A DNA stretch of 64,000 bases. Source: Klebsormidium nitens (taxonomy: Eukaryota; Streptophyta; Klebsormidiophyceae; Klebsormidiales; Klebsormidiaceae). The stretch's first letter is position 1. The number at the start of each line of letters is the position of its first letter. The notes under the pieces are model-generated. The model saw only the letters and a list, made by a program, of their open reading frames with translations. It was not told the origin of the DNA and did not search any database. The translations under genes and the position numbers were made by a program. Below, piece by piece: positions 25,045 through 37,724 of the stretch. The stretch spans positions 291,236-355,235 of the forward strand of contig DF236975.1 of NCBI GenBank assembly GCA_000708835.1, written 5' to 3'.

Positions 25045-28000
25045 ATGGCAAAAGCATGGAGCGTCGGCGCATGGGCCGCCGACGCTGAAGAAGCAGAGGA
25101 GGCAGAGAAAGCAGTCCCTATCGGGAAGAATGCGGAGGCCTTTCCTTCGCTGGGGGAGGCCTTGGCAGCGGCCCCCAAGAAGAAGAAGGACAAGAAGCAG
25201 ACAATGTCCTTGTCCGAGCTCATGACGGGTAAAGGTCCCCTCCTTTTGCATGTGTCTTGGCCGCTGTTGTCTGATGCCAATTGCACGGAAACTGATTTGC
25301 CCAAAGCCATCTGGCTGCACATGGTGTTTGTGTGGCAGTTCGGTTGTTATGGTAATGGTACACTGATCCTGTTTCGCCTCAGACCAGGAATAGAGACAAC
25401 GGTGTGAACAGTCACGGTTTGGATTGGATTTGATCAACTTTTTGTTCGTGGGGTTGTAGTGGCATTCTGCCGTGCCTTTCAGGCCAGGATCATTGACACC
25501 CTTGTCTGCGCATGTTGGGTCTCCCATGCCAGCGCTTTTGCATGCTTGGTAATGGTTGTGTATGCATGTCAGTAACTGGTCGTGATGGCCTTCATCACAC
25601 AGCGGCCTTTATGAACGTTTGCCTAGAAAGCATACGCATTGTCTTCTTCATTCTGTTGACGGAGAAGTCTGGCCCCAGGGCGTTGCAAAGTGTGGCAAAT
25701 TAGGGTGTCCTGATCAATCCCTGTTACATGGAAAGAGCACACCAACCAACACGTTGCCACCTGTCGTTCTCCCAGGCAAGTATGTTGGCCCAGGGGGCAG
25801 GGCGCGCACCTCCGGAACTGGGGGTGAGGTCGGCTTCGACGTCATCATGAACCTGCCCAAGGGTCCCAGGGAGAGGGATCCCGAGGAGGACGCCGCCAAC
25901 GGCCTCGGGGGTGCGTTCAAAGACTACGGCGGTTTCCGTGGGGGAGGTGACCGGGACCGCCGAGACGATGACCGGAGGGGAGGGCGCCGTGGGTTTGACG
26001 ATGACGGCGAGGGGGATGCGGGGATGCCCTCAAGAGCTGATACTGAGGACGACTGGGGCAAGTCCCGCAAGTTTGTGCCGAGCACAGGGGGCCCGGTGAG
26101 CAGGGGGGGCGACCGTGATGATTACCGCGAGCAGCGCGGCCCGTCTGCTGCCGATGAAGAAGGCACCTGGTCCAAGAAGTTTGTGCCCAGCGGGGACCGC
26201 CCCCGAGAGGCCGGTTTTGGCGGTCGGGGGGGGGCTTCAGCGACCGCTACGAGGACGACCGGCGAGGGGGGGGGTTCAGCGATGGCCCGTCCAAGGCAGA
26301 TGAGGTTGACAATTGGGGCAGGGAGAAGAAGTTTGTGCCGAGCACTGGCGGTAGGTCGGGAGGGTTTGGCGGCGGCGGGGGGGGCTTCAGCGACAGCGGA
26401 GACCGGTGGGGGCGCAGGGAGGAGGCGCCACCTGTCAGCAGCGCGAGCCGGCCTAGCGAGCGCCCCCGCCTGGCATTGCAGAAGAGGTCCGCGCCGGCGG
26501 ACGCTCCGGTGGCAGGAGCAGTGGAGAACGGGGAAGCGAAGGCGGCGCCGCCTAAGCCGAAGTCCAATCCGTTTGGTGCTGCGCGGCCGCGTGAGGAGAT
26601 TCTGCAGGTATGTTTGCTTGGAACTTGCCTGCATGACCTTTTGGATGTAAGTTGGCCTGGCTTTATGAGTTGGCTAGGGGCAATGGAGGATGGCGCTCCT
26701 TGTTGGTCAAGAATCTGAAGAACTTCCGGTGGCAAGTTAATGGACGGTTGCGCATTGGAACTGTGTTCAGCAATGACAGTGGTAGGGATTTTGTTGGCCA
26801 AGTTGGAATTATTTTCTGGCTGCTTCTAAGAGGATCTGGATGGTAGCATCGAGTTCTGCTGGAAACAATGTAGAGCAGTTGCTACTAGACCTCTGAAGCA
26901 GCGTGTTGCTAGCCAGTACCATTGGTCTTGGTGCTCAATTGCAAACCCTAATGCATCAGGGTTGCTGGGTTGTTTGTCAATATTCCAAGCTACACCAGTA
27001 GGCTTGTCAGTTGTCGCACTGCTTGGGACATTCTGCAACAACGGTCAGTTTTGGCCAAGTTTGATGGATGTTGAAACAGCTGTAAAGAGTGCTACTGTCC
27101 TTCTTTTTTGGTCAACCTATACTTCGTCTCTGTAATAGCAAGGGAGAGGGAAGGTTCATAAGGGCTGGACTGGACTACCAGTAAGTGGGCACCAGAGAGC
27201 AAAGGCAGACTGCAATGATAAGCGCACTTTAGAAATCGCATTGTGATGTTCTCCTGTCTTGTTTGGCTGAGATTCTGCCCTCTTGATGCACTATCCAATC
27301 TTAAGCAGACTGTCTTGCGAGATTTTCTGATCATCTGCCTTCCAATGTTGGAAGAAGTGCTTATCCTCTCTGCAAAGGGGCTATTGTTACAAGTTGCAAC
27401 TGCGCCATTGTTACAAGTTGCAATTGCGCCATTGTTTCTCCGCGTGTTTCTTTGCGAGCCAGGATTTCCAATGTGAGGCGTCAGGAATTGAACGCGTCAG
27501 CTGTCATTCTAGTGCAGGCTGATCGAAGACCCTCAAAGACAGCACAGTTATGCCGCTGAATCAAACAGGAACCCAAAGAATCTGGGGCTTTAGCGCCCTC
27601 ACAGAAATATAGTTCAGCGCCTTTGCATCCAACAAAAGGTAGCACCCTGATAAGATTTTTGCGCTGTCCCTCAAATGCTACAGGGACCGTCTTTTGCAGC
27701 CGCCTTTGCCTTGGGCTGTCAGCCCAGTTCAATGTGGTCTTATCTAGAGTCGAAGGAGCCAAAGCACTAGTATGACCCCAACATTAACAAACATACTCTC
27801 CTTTGAGCTGGAAGGTTCAAATCTGCTCTTCCTTCCCCCCAGGAGAAGGGCCAGGACTGGAAGAAGATTGATGACGAGCTTGAGAAGAAGAAGTCTGCGG
27901 GCCCCACCCCTCCCGGCAGCACGAGCGGGGGGTCCAGCCGCGGGTCTTCGCCACCCCCCGTTGCAAAGCCGAAGCCGAAGCCAAACCCGTTCGGGGCGGC

Positions 28001-30060
28001 GCGCCCAAGGGAGGAGGTGCTCCAGGAGAAGGGAGTCGACTTCAGGAAGGTGGACCTGGAGTTGGAGCACAAGCGGGTGCAGCGGTGAGCACTTTGTGGT
28101 GCGCGGTTGCGGGTTCCAAGACGATTGGCACTTGTGGGGTTTTGGGGTTGCCAGCGGAAGAAGAGATTTTGGATGTTAGTTAACTGAAGATCTACAAGAT
28201 ACGGACTGGAATGGGTGCAGTGGTGACGAGCTTGAAGTGGGTTTGAGGTTTCGGCGGTTATGAATCTCTGTATTTTGAATTACCTGGTTGTTGAGAGTTT
28301 GGGAGTAGAGTCGGCCCAATATGCAGGCCTGCTCTAGATGTACAATTCTTGGGAGGTTGAGAGGTTTGGGCCTTTTGGCAAAACGATTGCTCTCGGAGGG
28401 TTCCCTCCATGTCAGCAACTTGCCCATGTCGGATGCACTCTGGGTAGTTTCCCGTTCTTGAAAAAGTGCAATCGAGTTGGGGGGTTGGTCGCTGGCTTTA
28501 TGAGGGGACCTGAGCACTGCGTAGGAAGTGAAGATTGGGTCTGGGGTTATCTGGAGTTGGGTTAGGGTACAGGTTTGGAAGTTGGTGTGGGCGAGCTGGT
28601 TGTTTGGGAGGGTTTACTGGCAGCTTTACTGGTATCTTGAGAGATTTAAGGTGCCCCTTGTTCCTTTATCGAGGAACATGGAATGAGGGCGCGGACTGAG
28701 GGCGATGTCACGGGATTGGAGGCGTCTTCATTGCATGCGAGTTTCCAAATGGTATCCAATGCTTCTGCCAGTCCTCTCTTGACTCTGGAAACCCGTCTTT
28801 GCAGGGACGAAACCCCCGAAGAGGTGGCCCTCAAGAAGGAGATTGAGGAGCTGCGGTTGAAGCTGCAGGGGGGGTCAGAGGCGCCCCCGGCTGAGGCTGC
28901 TGAAGGGGGGGAGGAGAAGGAGAACGGCGTGCACGAAGATAAGGACGAGAGCGTTCAGACGGAGATTGCAAAGAAGGAGAAGGAGCTGGACGACTTTGTT
29001 CGGAAGCTCGACGATAAGGTGAGGATTCAGAGGGTTCTTTTGTTGGGGAAGGAGCCGAAATTCAAGGCAGACAGAGGCAGGTTTCTTGCGACAAGGAACC
29101 GGTTATTAAAGTGGGCGTCGGGGTTTGCCTGACGTCAGCCGCTATCTCCGACGGCGTCACAGATCCAACGGTTCGGTTCCGGACGGCAGTTTTGTGAGGG
29201 TCTTGGAATCGTGTGATCGGCTTTGTCCATGCATGGCCTACGCCCACTTTAAGGCTTTCGAGAGGCAGAGATTGGTTTGTGTAGCATTCGGTCGGGATTC
29301 GAGGAGGTCGAAGCTGAGGACCACGGGTGGGATCCGTAGCATTCATTCAAAGGGCAGCGTTCTGATTCGAACAATCAAATACGAACGTTTGACGAGTGTT
29401 GGCGACCAGCCCTGAGTTTCGACAATGGGAAATGCTGAACGTTCTTGCTGAATAGGTGAACTGCAGGTGAATAAACCAATTTTGAGGTTTGACCAAGAGC
29501 TTATCAAACCCCTCCAGGTGCGCTTCTCCAAGGCCACTGACAAGCCCGTCAAGGAGCGCGACTGGCGCGACGTCAAGGCGCAAGCGCCCCCGCCGGCCGC
29601 AAAGTCCGGCGCAAAGAAAGATGCGGATGCAGGCCAAGCCGTCAGCCCACCGAGCGCTGCGGCCCCGCCCTCGCCGGCTGCTGACGCCAGCAAGAACGCA
29701 GGTGACGTCAGCAAAAAGCCCGCCGCGATTGACGTCAGGAAGGAGGGGGGAAAGCGGGACAGCGGGGCGGCGTCGCCCTCGGTGGCAAAGGAGTCTCCGA
29801 AGGTGGTAAAGAAAACCGAGCCGGTTAAGAAGGCGGTTACAGCGGAGCCCACAATTGTGAAGGGGGGGTATGGGGCCCTGCAAGAGGAGGGGGGGGATGC
29901 GGAAGAGGAGGAGGTCGAGGAACAAGGGGAGAGCCAAGAGGAGCCCCCCAAAGCACCCGAGGCGAACAGTGTGAATAAGGCCGAGGGTGTGAATAAGCCT
30001 GAGGCGCAGGAAAGCGGGCGCGGGTGGGAACAGGTGGTCAAGGGGGCCGGCAAGCGCTAG
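25045..30060 (+). CDS. eIF4B: Eukaryotic translation initiation factor 4B (plant type)
   Basis: The model joins 25045-25228, 25776-26607, 27843-28084, 28805-29018 and 29518-30060. Phases match once one G is added in exon 2, giving 671 aa. The start fits plant eIF4B: MAKAWSVGAWAADAE, FPSLGEALAAAPKKKK, then SLSELMTGKYVGPGG. The middle is rich in Gly, Arg and Asp, with three repeats of the type DxWxKxxKFVPS (cores KFVPSTGG, KKFVPSGD and KKFVPSTGG) and the plant-like KADEVDNWG. Two NPFGAARPREE motifs follow: the first ends exon 2 (EEILQ), the second is in exon 3 (EEVLQEKG, then DLELEHK). A coiled segment (EEVALKKEIEELRLKLQ) comes next. The C-terminus is acidic and Lys-rich. The protein is known to stimulate the eIF4A helicase and bind RNA in the cytoplasm. 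The last exon contains three GACGTCA sites. Confidence 0.93.
26226..26234 (+). other. Single-base frame break in a G9 run, exon 2 of eIF4B
   Basis: Upstream of the run the frame reads a normal eIF4B Gly/Arg-rich segment. Downstream, the frame that gives GGFSDRYEDDRRGGG, KADEVDNWG and KKFVPSTGG is shifted by one base. A tenth G restores one frame, and the exon lengths then sum to a multiple of three. This is most simply a homopolymer undercall. Confidence 0.85.
27383..27437 (+). repeat. Short tandem repeat, 24-base unit, in an eIF4B intron
   Basis: Two nearly identical 24-base units (27383-27406 and 27407-27430, differing at one base) begin ATTGTTACAAGTTGCAA. A partial third unit follows to 27437. 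The repeat lies inside intron 2 of eIF4B and is probably neutral. Confidence 0.8.
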
Positions 30061-32069
30061 GCTAGCGGGGCTTGTGGTTCCCAGTCTGACAGTTGAAGCG
30101 TCGAGACGTTTGTTGCCCGTTTGAGTATTGGAGAGGGCAGAGCTGTGGCATGAGTGTTTTTCTTTAAGAGCGAGAAGGTCATGGGCTTATGATAAGGAGG
30201 CGTTTGAGAGCCGGGATGGGCACGGGGGGGCTCACCGTCTTTAGGGTACCGACTGCAAACTCATTTTTAGTTACGCCGTTTACCAGGTTCTGCAGTCAGT
30301 TTGTGACTCATAACATCAATTTGCGTTGGAGCTAAAACGTAGGTGCGAGCTGAACAGTGAGGGCGCATGAATTCGTTTCTATTCCCCGGACTTGAGCCAT
30401 GTGTAAGACAAGCTGTCGTCTGCAAGGTATCACAGCGCCACTTTGCACGTGTCGACCTCGCTGCACCACCGTCTCTGCAAAGTGTAAAGCTCATTGTGCT
30501 ATTTGCTACGGGGCACCCAAGCTTGTGAGACATGCCAGCTCTGAGTCTTATGCTGATAGCCAAGCGAAGTACCAGCCTGTTGCTCACGGTCCTGTTCGAT
30601 TGTCGAAGCCACTGTCATGTTTTGTTACACCCTGCAGCCTGAGCCGACCTCCGCAGATACTCAATTATGGTCGACCCACGATCTCTTGTTTGACATGGAT
30701 TCAAGCAATCTCAGTGCATGTGAGGCTGCAAATATGCTTTAAGTACTATGCTGTAACACATGCCCGTGCCGCCCCACATGCAGCTTGCCTTTGACTTATA
30801 CTTTGACCGGCACTATAGGCACGGTCTCACCAGATTGCTACCCAATGGCTCATGCAATTCGTGGAGCTCAGGGTTAATGGAAAAAACTGACCGCGATCGC
30901 GAATTTGAGTTCGCGTTTCAGAGTTGGCTTGCGCGCATGACAGAACGATCCCACATGTGCCATGCTCGAAAGAGCTGCAGAGACTCTTGTTTGATCTGTT
31001 AGTGGCGGTAAATAAATTTGATATCACACTTGACATGCATCGATCAATATGTAACCGAAATTATCATGTTCGATTCGCAAGTGCAATCATCCGGAGAACA
31101 TACATGCAGGCAGCGGGGCATGTGCGACCGGTCCGCTCGATCTGAACATTATCATGTATATGGCAATCATTTTGACTAAGCCGCAGCACTTTACAGTGAC
31201 TCGATCTAGCTGTTTCAATAGATTCTACCATACTGAAAATCAAGATTGACCGTCGGACAGGCTGAATCTTTGCGATTGATATTGCCACTGCAACAATGAA
31301 GTGCACAAACTTGAAGTTCGATAAATATGACCGGCCAAGGTACAAAGTTAAAAACCGTTATGTTTTCTTAGGCGACACGTCGATCCTCTAAAGTTTTTGG
31401 TCAACTTGAAGCCCGAGGTTTTTGATTACGCTAAAGTACAAGTGTAAGTTAACGTACAGCTAAGATTAGAATCAGTCTTATTCTTTGCTGACGCCAGCAG
31501 GCGCCGAGCAGAAAAAAGGGCCGCTGCAAGCTGGCCTGGCGACTACTCTAGTTCGATACTCTGGGTCGGTCCGTATTACTGGCGCCCAAGTTTATTCCCT
31601 AAGTTCGCAAAAAGAATCGACTATTTCAATCCACCAATCGGCGTAGGTTTTGGGTCTTTGAGCAGTATAACGTTTGACTATCAAAATCTGCTATTTCTGT
31701 TAGCGCGGTCTTAAAAAGTGGGTGGTCAGAGTTTTGTGGTTAATCAGTCTCAAGTTTCTGTTATGATGGAAGTCCAGCTTTGTCTAGCAGCTATACCCTC
31801 CGGCCGAAAAATGACATTCGAAGCCGGCTTCACTTGACTGGAAAAACGGGAGTATCTGACGAGGCATCAGTCCTACTCAATCGGAGCCTCTGCCTGGCCC
31901 ACACAGCGCCGGCATTTAGCCCCTTCAATTTTAGTCACAACTCCGAAAACCCACTAAGCACCTTTGACTGCAGCGCACCTCCCTCGGTTGTTACCGCACC
32001 AACTCTCTCTTGACATCAAGTCGTGTTACACAGCCAACGAAAATATAGTGTAGTAAGCGCCAGCAGGGA
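30061..32069. other. Intergenic between convergent genes, no gene recognised
   Basis: This stretch holds the 3' flanks of eIF4B (+) and the MYB gene (-). Frames of up to about 130 codons exist (30399-30794), but they lack motifs and splice partners. AT content rises between about 30900 and 31700. Confidence 0.45.
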
Positions 32070-35000
32070 TCACGCGCCACTCTGGAAGCCCCCGAACGCG
32101 CCCCCTTCCGCCCACGTCAGCTCGCGGAGGCGCTCGTCCCAGTCTGACGTCACCGGGGTGGTCGGGCCTAAAAAGCCGTTGTCAACCGGGCCCGTCCCGG
32201 GGCAGCACGTGGCGCCCGGTTCGGCCCCCACGTGTTCCTGCAGAGAGAACGGCTGCCACTCGGAAGGCCTGGGAAAAGCGTGCGGGTCCCCGGAGGGCAG
32301 CGAGCCTGCTGCCGGGAGATTTTGGATGATCCCCCCAGTTGCATCCCCCACGTCATCACCAGTTTTCTCCAAAAATTCTAGTGCAGTCCGGTCGTCAACC
32401 GAGGACCTCAAAGCCCACGGTGCCTCTTCAGTTGATTGGTCGGGAAGAAAAGGGTTAGCGGGTCCCTGTGAGTGCGATTCCCCGGTGGTTTCAATAGGGG
32501 AGTGGTTGCTGGCGGCGGACTTGGTTCGGAGGGCCGGGAGGATCCCCCGGCCGCCCTCCGGCTTGCCCCGGGCCATGAGTGACGTCAGAAACTCGAGCGC
32601 CGCCCGCAGCTGCGAGTGTTGCTCGAACAATTCCCCGGAGGAGATTGTGGGCGACTCGGGGACCGACGGATCGACTAGGGAGAGTTTCTCCGCTTGCTGG
32701 TCCAGCAGACCGTTGATGTGCTCCATAACCAACGAGGTTAGGTCAAGGTTAGGCTCGGAACCGGTTTCGGCCCCAAAGTTAAACAACGGCAGTTTTTGGG
32801 TTAGGCTGTGGGCTACGAGCGCTCCTGGGAATGGCGCCGAGCTCGAGGGGGTTTGGACGCTAACCGTCTGACAAACCCCGGAGGTTAGGCTTGGGGTTAA
32901 GGGAAACGAGCGGGAGGTCTCGTTCAAGGACGGCGTGCCGACGTGGGGCGACTTCAACGGGAGCGCAGCCGGGTTGTCGATCAGCAGCGGGCGCGGCTTT
33001 TTGAACTGGCCGCTCTGGGGGGGGATACTTCCAGCCCCCCACCAGTCATTACTGCGCCCCCCCCCCCGGAGAAGCCGCTCTGCGTACTCGGCAATCCGTA
33101 ACCCTCACATCCGATTCCGTTCAAGGGCGCCGTCCCCCCCAATTGCTCCGACTTGGCGTAAATTACTTTCGGTGGGCCGAAGCTCCTCAAGATACCCTCC
33201 AAATCACACCGATCTGCTTTCCTCTTGCCCCCCGTTCCGTCGTTCTCCTCCGTTCCAAGTAGATCATTTGTCAACCCCCCCCTCGTCAGCATTTTACTCT
33301 GGGTCGCCGTGAAGAAACACTGCTCCGTCGAAGGCAGCGTCTCCGCCAGGAACGCACAGGGCGGGGCGACGTCAGCATCCGAAACCTGGTCTTTCGAGGT
33401 TTGGTCCCCTTTCGGGGGGTGCTGAGCCCAGCTGAATCCACCCCCACGAGAACCTCGCAACGGCCGGCCTTTCCCCACCCCCGAGGGGGAAACTCTCTCG
33501 CGGTCGGCGTGAGTATCCGGACACCGGAAGCGGACTGACGGATTGCTGACGTCATCGTTTCCCGAGCAGGGCTGCTCCAAAACCTGCAGCCAGCGAGAGC
33601 CTCTTTGCTGTCCGGGTGGAGGGCTGGGGGCGTAGGTCTCGCGCACTTCGCTCCTGCCACCCCCCACAACGACGCCGCCAAAACCCGTTGTCTCCGAAAC
33701 CCCTCCCATTTTTCGCAGGGTCCCTTCTTCTGTGCCGTCCATGACGTCAGCGACGTGCCCGTTTGCTTCTGATTTAGGCGCGCGAACGCTGCTGCTGACG
33801 TCATGGCTGGGGGCCCGCCTCCCGAGCCTCGCCCGTTGGCTGAGGGGTTCCTCCTCGGAATCGGCTGACGCCGCATCCTCTTGCTTGACCTCGGCGCTGA
33901 CGTCATCATCCGACGCCGAAGTGTTTTTGGCCGTTTGGGAGAGAACCCTGCGCTTCTTCTTGGCCCGCCTCTTGCCCTTCTCGGGGTTTGGACCGATGAT
34001 TTCGGGTTTGGAGGGGTGCGCTTCGGTTGGAGACGAGTCGCCCGAATACTGGGCGATATAGTTGCGGAGGATGCCGTTGCGGGCCCTTTTCACATTGCGG
34101 AGGTCCTGCTAGAACACCCAAGTGAGAATAAGCTCACTGCCGTTGACTCGCAGAGCGGAATAGAAGTGCGTTAAGTCTTGGTTAGTGAATTGGCAACTGC
34201 GAAGCATATTGGTCTGCCACGAGAAGGGACTGGAGCCGTGAGGCAACTCATTCGAGGTGGCTTTCATAATAATGATCTTGTCAGAAGGCTGAACACTGCG
34301 GCGGGAAAGAAGAAGGCGCGACTGGGAAACAGAAGTCCCCAAAGACCTCTTGTGCACCTGTTGGCGTCGACTTTCTCAGAAACGTATTCACCGTCCAATC
34401 TAAACATTGTGTTCAAGCTGTTCACAAAATCATCAAGAAACAAACACGGTGTATATGTACAGGCAAGGGCCGTTTAACGAAACGGATTATATGTACAGGC
34501 AAGGGCAGTTTTTGAAGAAACAATTGAGCCAGACGCATAACCACCGAAAAGAGTTCCCAAATGGCGGGCTGAGTAGCCCACCTTGCAGCGAGCGGTGCAG
34601 TGCCAGTGGTTCTTGATGGCGTTCTCGCTGCGGCCCGGCATGTGGCGCGCGAGCATGGCCCACCTGCGGCGCAGAGGGAAGGGGTTCGAAGGTGTGATTG
34701 ACTGCCTTTTAAAGGCTCGACCTTCGAAGGTAAGTCTCGGGAGTTCGCAATAGGGACTTGAATCGCCAGACGACTAGCTGTTACTGAGTTAGTCAAACAG
34801 AGAAGCGTTTGTCGTCTTTGAGCTAGAGGGGCACAATCTTCGAATTGATCGGACGAAACGAAGTGTGATTCAATGAACGGTTTATTGCTCAATCTTGTCT
34901 GGTCAGGACTGCAAGCGGAAGGGGGTGCCACGAAAGAAGCAGAGAACGAAGATCCAATGGAATGGCAGTTCCGATTGTCGAGGCTCTCTGCCGAGTGCAA

Positions 35001-37724
35001 CCGTTGGACTGCGCTTCCCATTTACTTTCGTAACAGCCATGCAAACCGTCTTTTTGTGAAAACAACTGAACTCTGACGGGCATGTTTCAAATATGACATC
35101 ATTCTCCAGGAGGCCAGACTAGGGGTAGCAGAAACGCTACCGATTGACGTGCCGAGAAGCCATGCCAAGATGCAGTCGACCACTTTCTTGCCTTCCCAAG
35201 TAGTGCGTGTTTCAGAATGCGATACAAAGCGGACTTTAAACCAGCCATACCTGCTGCCAATCTCCCGGTGTAGGGCCACCAGGCGCTGTTCTTCTTCCTC
35301 CGTCCAGTCGGACTGCAGGCAGAGAGGCAGATGATCGTGCCCGGGTATCTGACACTAGGTTTTGGATATTCATGCGAAAGGACTCATGTTGCAGTGTACC
35401 CCTATTCAACAGTTTTAATGCTTTGACCAAGAACCCTGAGCTTCAAGGGTTGAGTTTTGCAGGCAAACAACTGCTTCGCAAGACCTCCGCATCTTCTGGC
35501 TCCTAAACTCATGCCTCTGAGCAGCAGGAAGCTTTCCGAGAAAAGCTTGAGTCTGGGCAAGCGACTTTCATATCATACTTGTTGGGGGCTGTCGCTCATT
35601 CAAAACCATTTCTCAACAACTTGAGAAGTCCGTCAAACAGCACACCGACGGTTCGAGAAGTCCCACGTTTCAATTCAAACCTTCAGCAAACGCTTTTTCA
35701 GAAATCTCCCCATTTTCACCCTTCTATCACTCCAGTTTCAAACCCCCTTCTTTGAGGTCTGAGTGGGGCGTGCTGTCTCAAAGTGTGCGACACAGTTGAA
35801 CACGCAAAAGACGGCATGCAGAAGACGTGTCCTCTAGCTCGGCGACCTGACGATCCCAAAACGGCCAAGCTCTTATCGTCTCAAGCTCCCCCGGTACTTA
35901 CGTCGGTCAGATTTGGATCCAGCACGTTGTACCAGCGGTTGCGGCACTGCTTCCCGGTGCGCTTTCCGAGCACCCGCCCCGCGGACGCCCAGCGGTCCAT
36001 GCCCTCCTTCGCCACAAACGCGCGCAGGACGACGTCCTCTTCCTGAAAACGCCGATGTGCGTACGTGCACTTTCAGGCGGGTGTTCGCATCTTAGCTACG
36101 CTCTTAAGGGTTAACCGAAGCTTCAGAGGTCTTTAATACGCCTGTTGAAATTTTATGAGAAATTTGTATATGGAGATAGGACATTCTTTCCACAGGACAA
36201 AACATGGAGGAACTCTTCACTTTTTCCAGCGGATACGCAGGAGCTTTTTCTCCACATGTTCTGTGGTTAAATGGTTAAGGTGGACTTATGTCGAAGAGTA
36301 TGCAAGTTGCATATGCAAGCAATTAAAGCACTGCTGCACTTTGGAACAGCAGAGGCAAGGATCGGACGAAGGCAGCTCGGTGCTCGCCAACGAGATTTGA
36401 ATCCTGACTATTGTTGTCTGTCATGCTTGACTGCGCCTATATGATGTCATGAAGGCAACTATACCTAAGTTCTGTTAAGACTGTCTTGACTCCAAGTATG
36501 CTTGACAAGTTTGCTTCTGGAGGGGTGCCAAACGGTGTGCAGATGTTGTATGCAGAAAGTTTATCAAAATGCAAGTTGCTCACAAAGCTTTTTGAGAAAC
36601 AAAGTTGACTTGGCAATGGGCCAGGAAGGCCGCCTTAACAGAGACGATGCGACCGTTTGCGTTATCGGAGGTGACCTTTCACGTCTTCTGAGGTGACGTT
36701 TCGGGTTTTCTGAAGTGAACTACGAGGAAGGTCGCCACAAAGGGGTGTATAGAGGCACAGATTGCAAAAGCGAGGGTGCTCACAGAATCTTTGCGAAACA
36801 GTTCAAATGCAAGCTAAGCACCCCAGGTGAGGGGAGATACCTTGGACCAATTCGCTCGGGATCTTGGTCGGCCTGGGTTCTGTTCGCTGTTGCAGACGGT
36901 ATCTCCTTCCAGCGCCTGGAATGCAGTGCAGATCACAGGGTCAGAAATATGTTTCTGTTTGCCTTGCTCCCTTTGCACGGTATAGCATATTTACAATGAA
37001 AGCAAGGAGAGTTCTTTCTTGAGTTCCTCAATTTGCATCAAGCTTCTCCTAGATTCCAGCTAGTGAAAATATTTGAGGCAAGAGTGCGACTTTCTCCAGT
37101 CTATTGAAGAGACAATACATGCCCAAGCAAGCAGGCAACCAGGCAGTCTTTCCGCTAATGGTATCAATCTCAGATCACATTGATTATCGTTACCCAGTTT
37201 TCTGCATGGCACACCAAGCCCAGATGTCACAGCAATGTCCAATCTGTCCTTGCTCGGAAATCTGGACAAGCAGTCCCCACATCCTGAATTCCAGCCTGTT
37301 CTCTGGTTCAGAGGACGTTGCCACAAGAGCCTAAGGTCACTACTTTTGCATAGAGCAACCTGGCACAAGTGCTTAGCTAAAATTATGGTGTCTGCTCAAC
37401 CATCTTCTACTAAAATTCTGTAGTCCAGTCTATTAGAATCCTCCTCAAATTACTTGGCATGCATGTAACTTATCAACTCAGGCTGCGCCCCGGCACCAAG
37501 CTCACCTGATGCTCATCGTTGATTCTGGCTCTGGCATCTTCTTTGGATCTTTGGGACCCGTCCATGGAGGAGCTTGACCCGCTACCCTCTCTCTCCAAAC
37601 CCTCTCCTGGCTCAGCTGGTTCGTTCTCCTCCCTTCCAATGAGACAGCTTGGCATGTCACAGTCCACCGAAGCGTCAAGTGACACAGGCATGTGGGGCTT
37701 CATTGGTGCCAAAAGTGCCTGCAT
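32070..37724 (-). CDS. R2R3-type MYB transcription factor
   Basis: The model on the minus strand joins 37506-37724, 36841-36915, 35902-36042, 35251-35312, 34582-34663 and 32070-34105. With one base added in the last exon it encodes 871 aa. Repeat 1 has tryptophans at 96, 116 and 135 (NWSK at the exon end, GMDRW, KQCRNRWYN). Repeat 2 has them at 148, 167 and 186 (DWTEEEEQRL, SRWAMLARHMPGR, NAIKNHW). Spacings of 19 and 18, then 18 and 18 residues, are canonical. Introns split both repeats. The long C-terminus has a basic stretch, KGKRRAKKKRR, that could be a nuclear signal, followed by Ser/Pro-rich disordered sequence. The retained first Trp of the second repeat resembles MYB3R and the MYB98/115/118 group more than typical plant R2R3 proteins. 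The first exon could extend to an acceptor at 37785 rather than start at Met 37724. Confidence 0.85.
33017..33067 (-). other. Single-base frame break in the MYB last exon (G8 or C11 homopolymer)
   Basis: The frame from the MYB domain runs to about 33017 and then stops at 32981. The frame that continues to the natural-looking end at 32070 is shifted by one base. Two long homopolymers lie at the junction: G8 at 33017-33024 and C11 at 33057-33067. Both frames are open between them, so either run could carry the missing base. The corrected last exon is 679 codons including the stop. Confidence 0.8.
34452..34521 (+). repeat. Imperfect 36-base direct repeat in a MYB intron
   Basis: Two copies beginning TATATGTACAGGCAAGGGC start at 34452 and 34488 and diverge toward their ends. 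They lie in the intron between the last two MYB exons. Confidence 0.75.
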
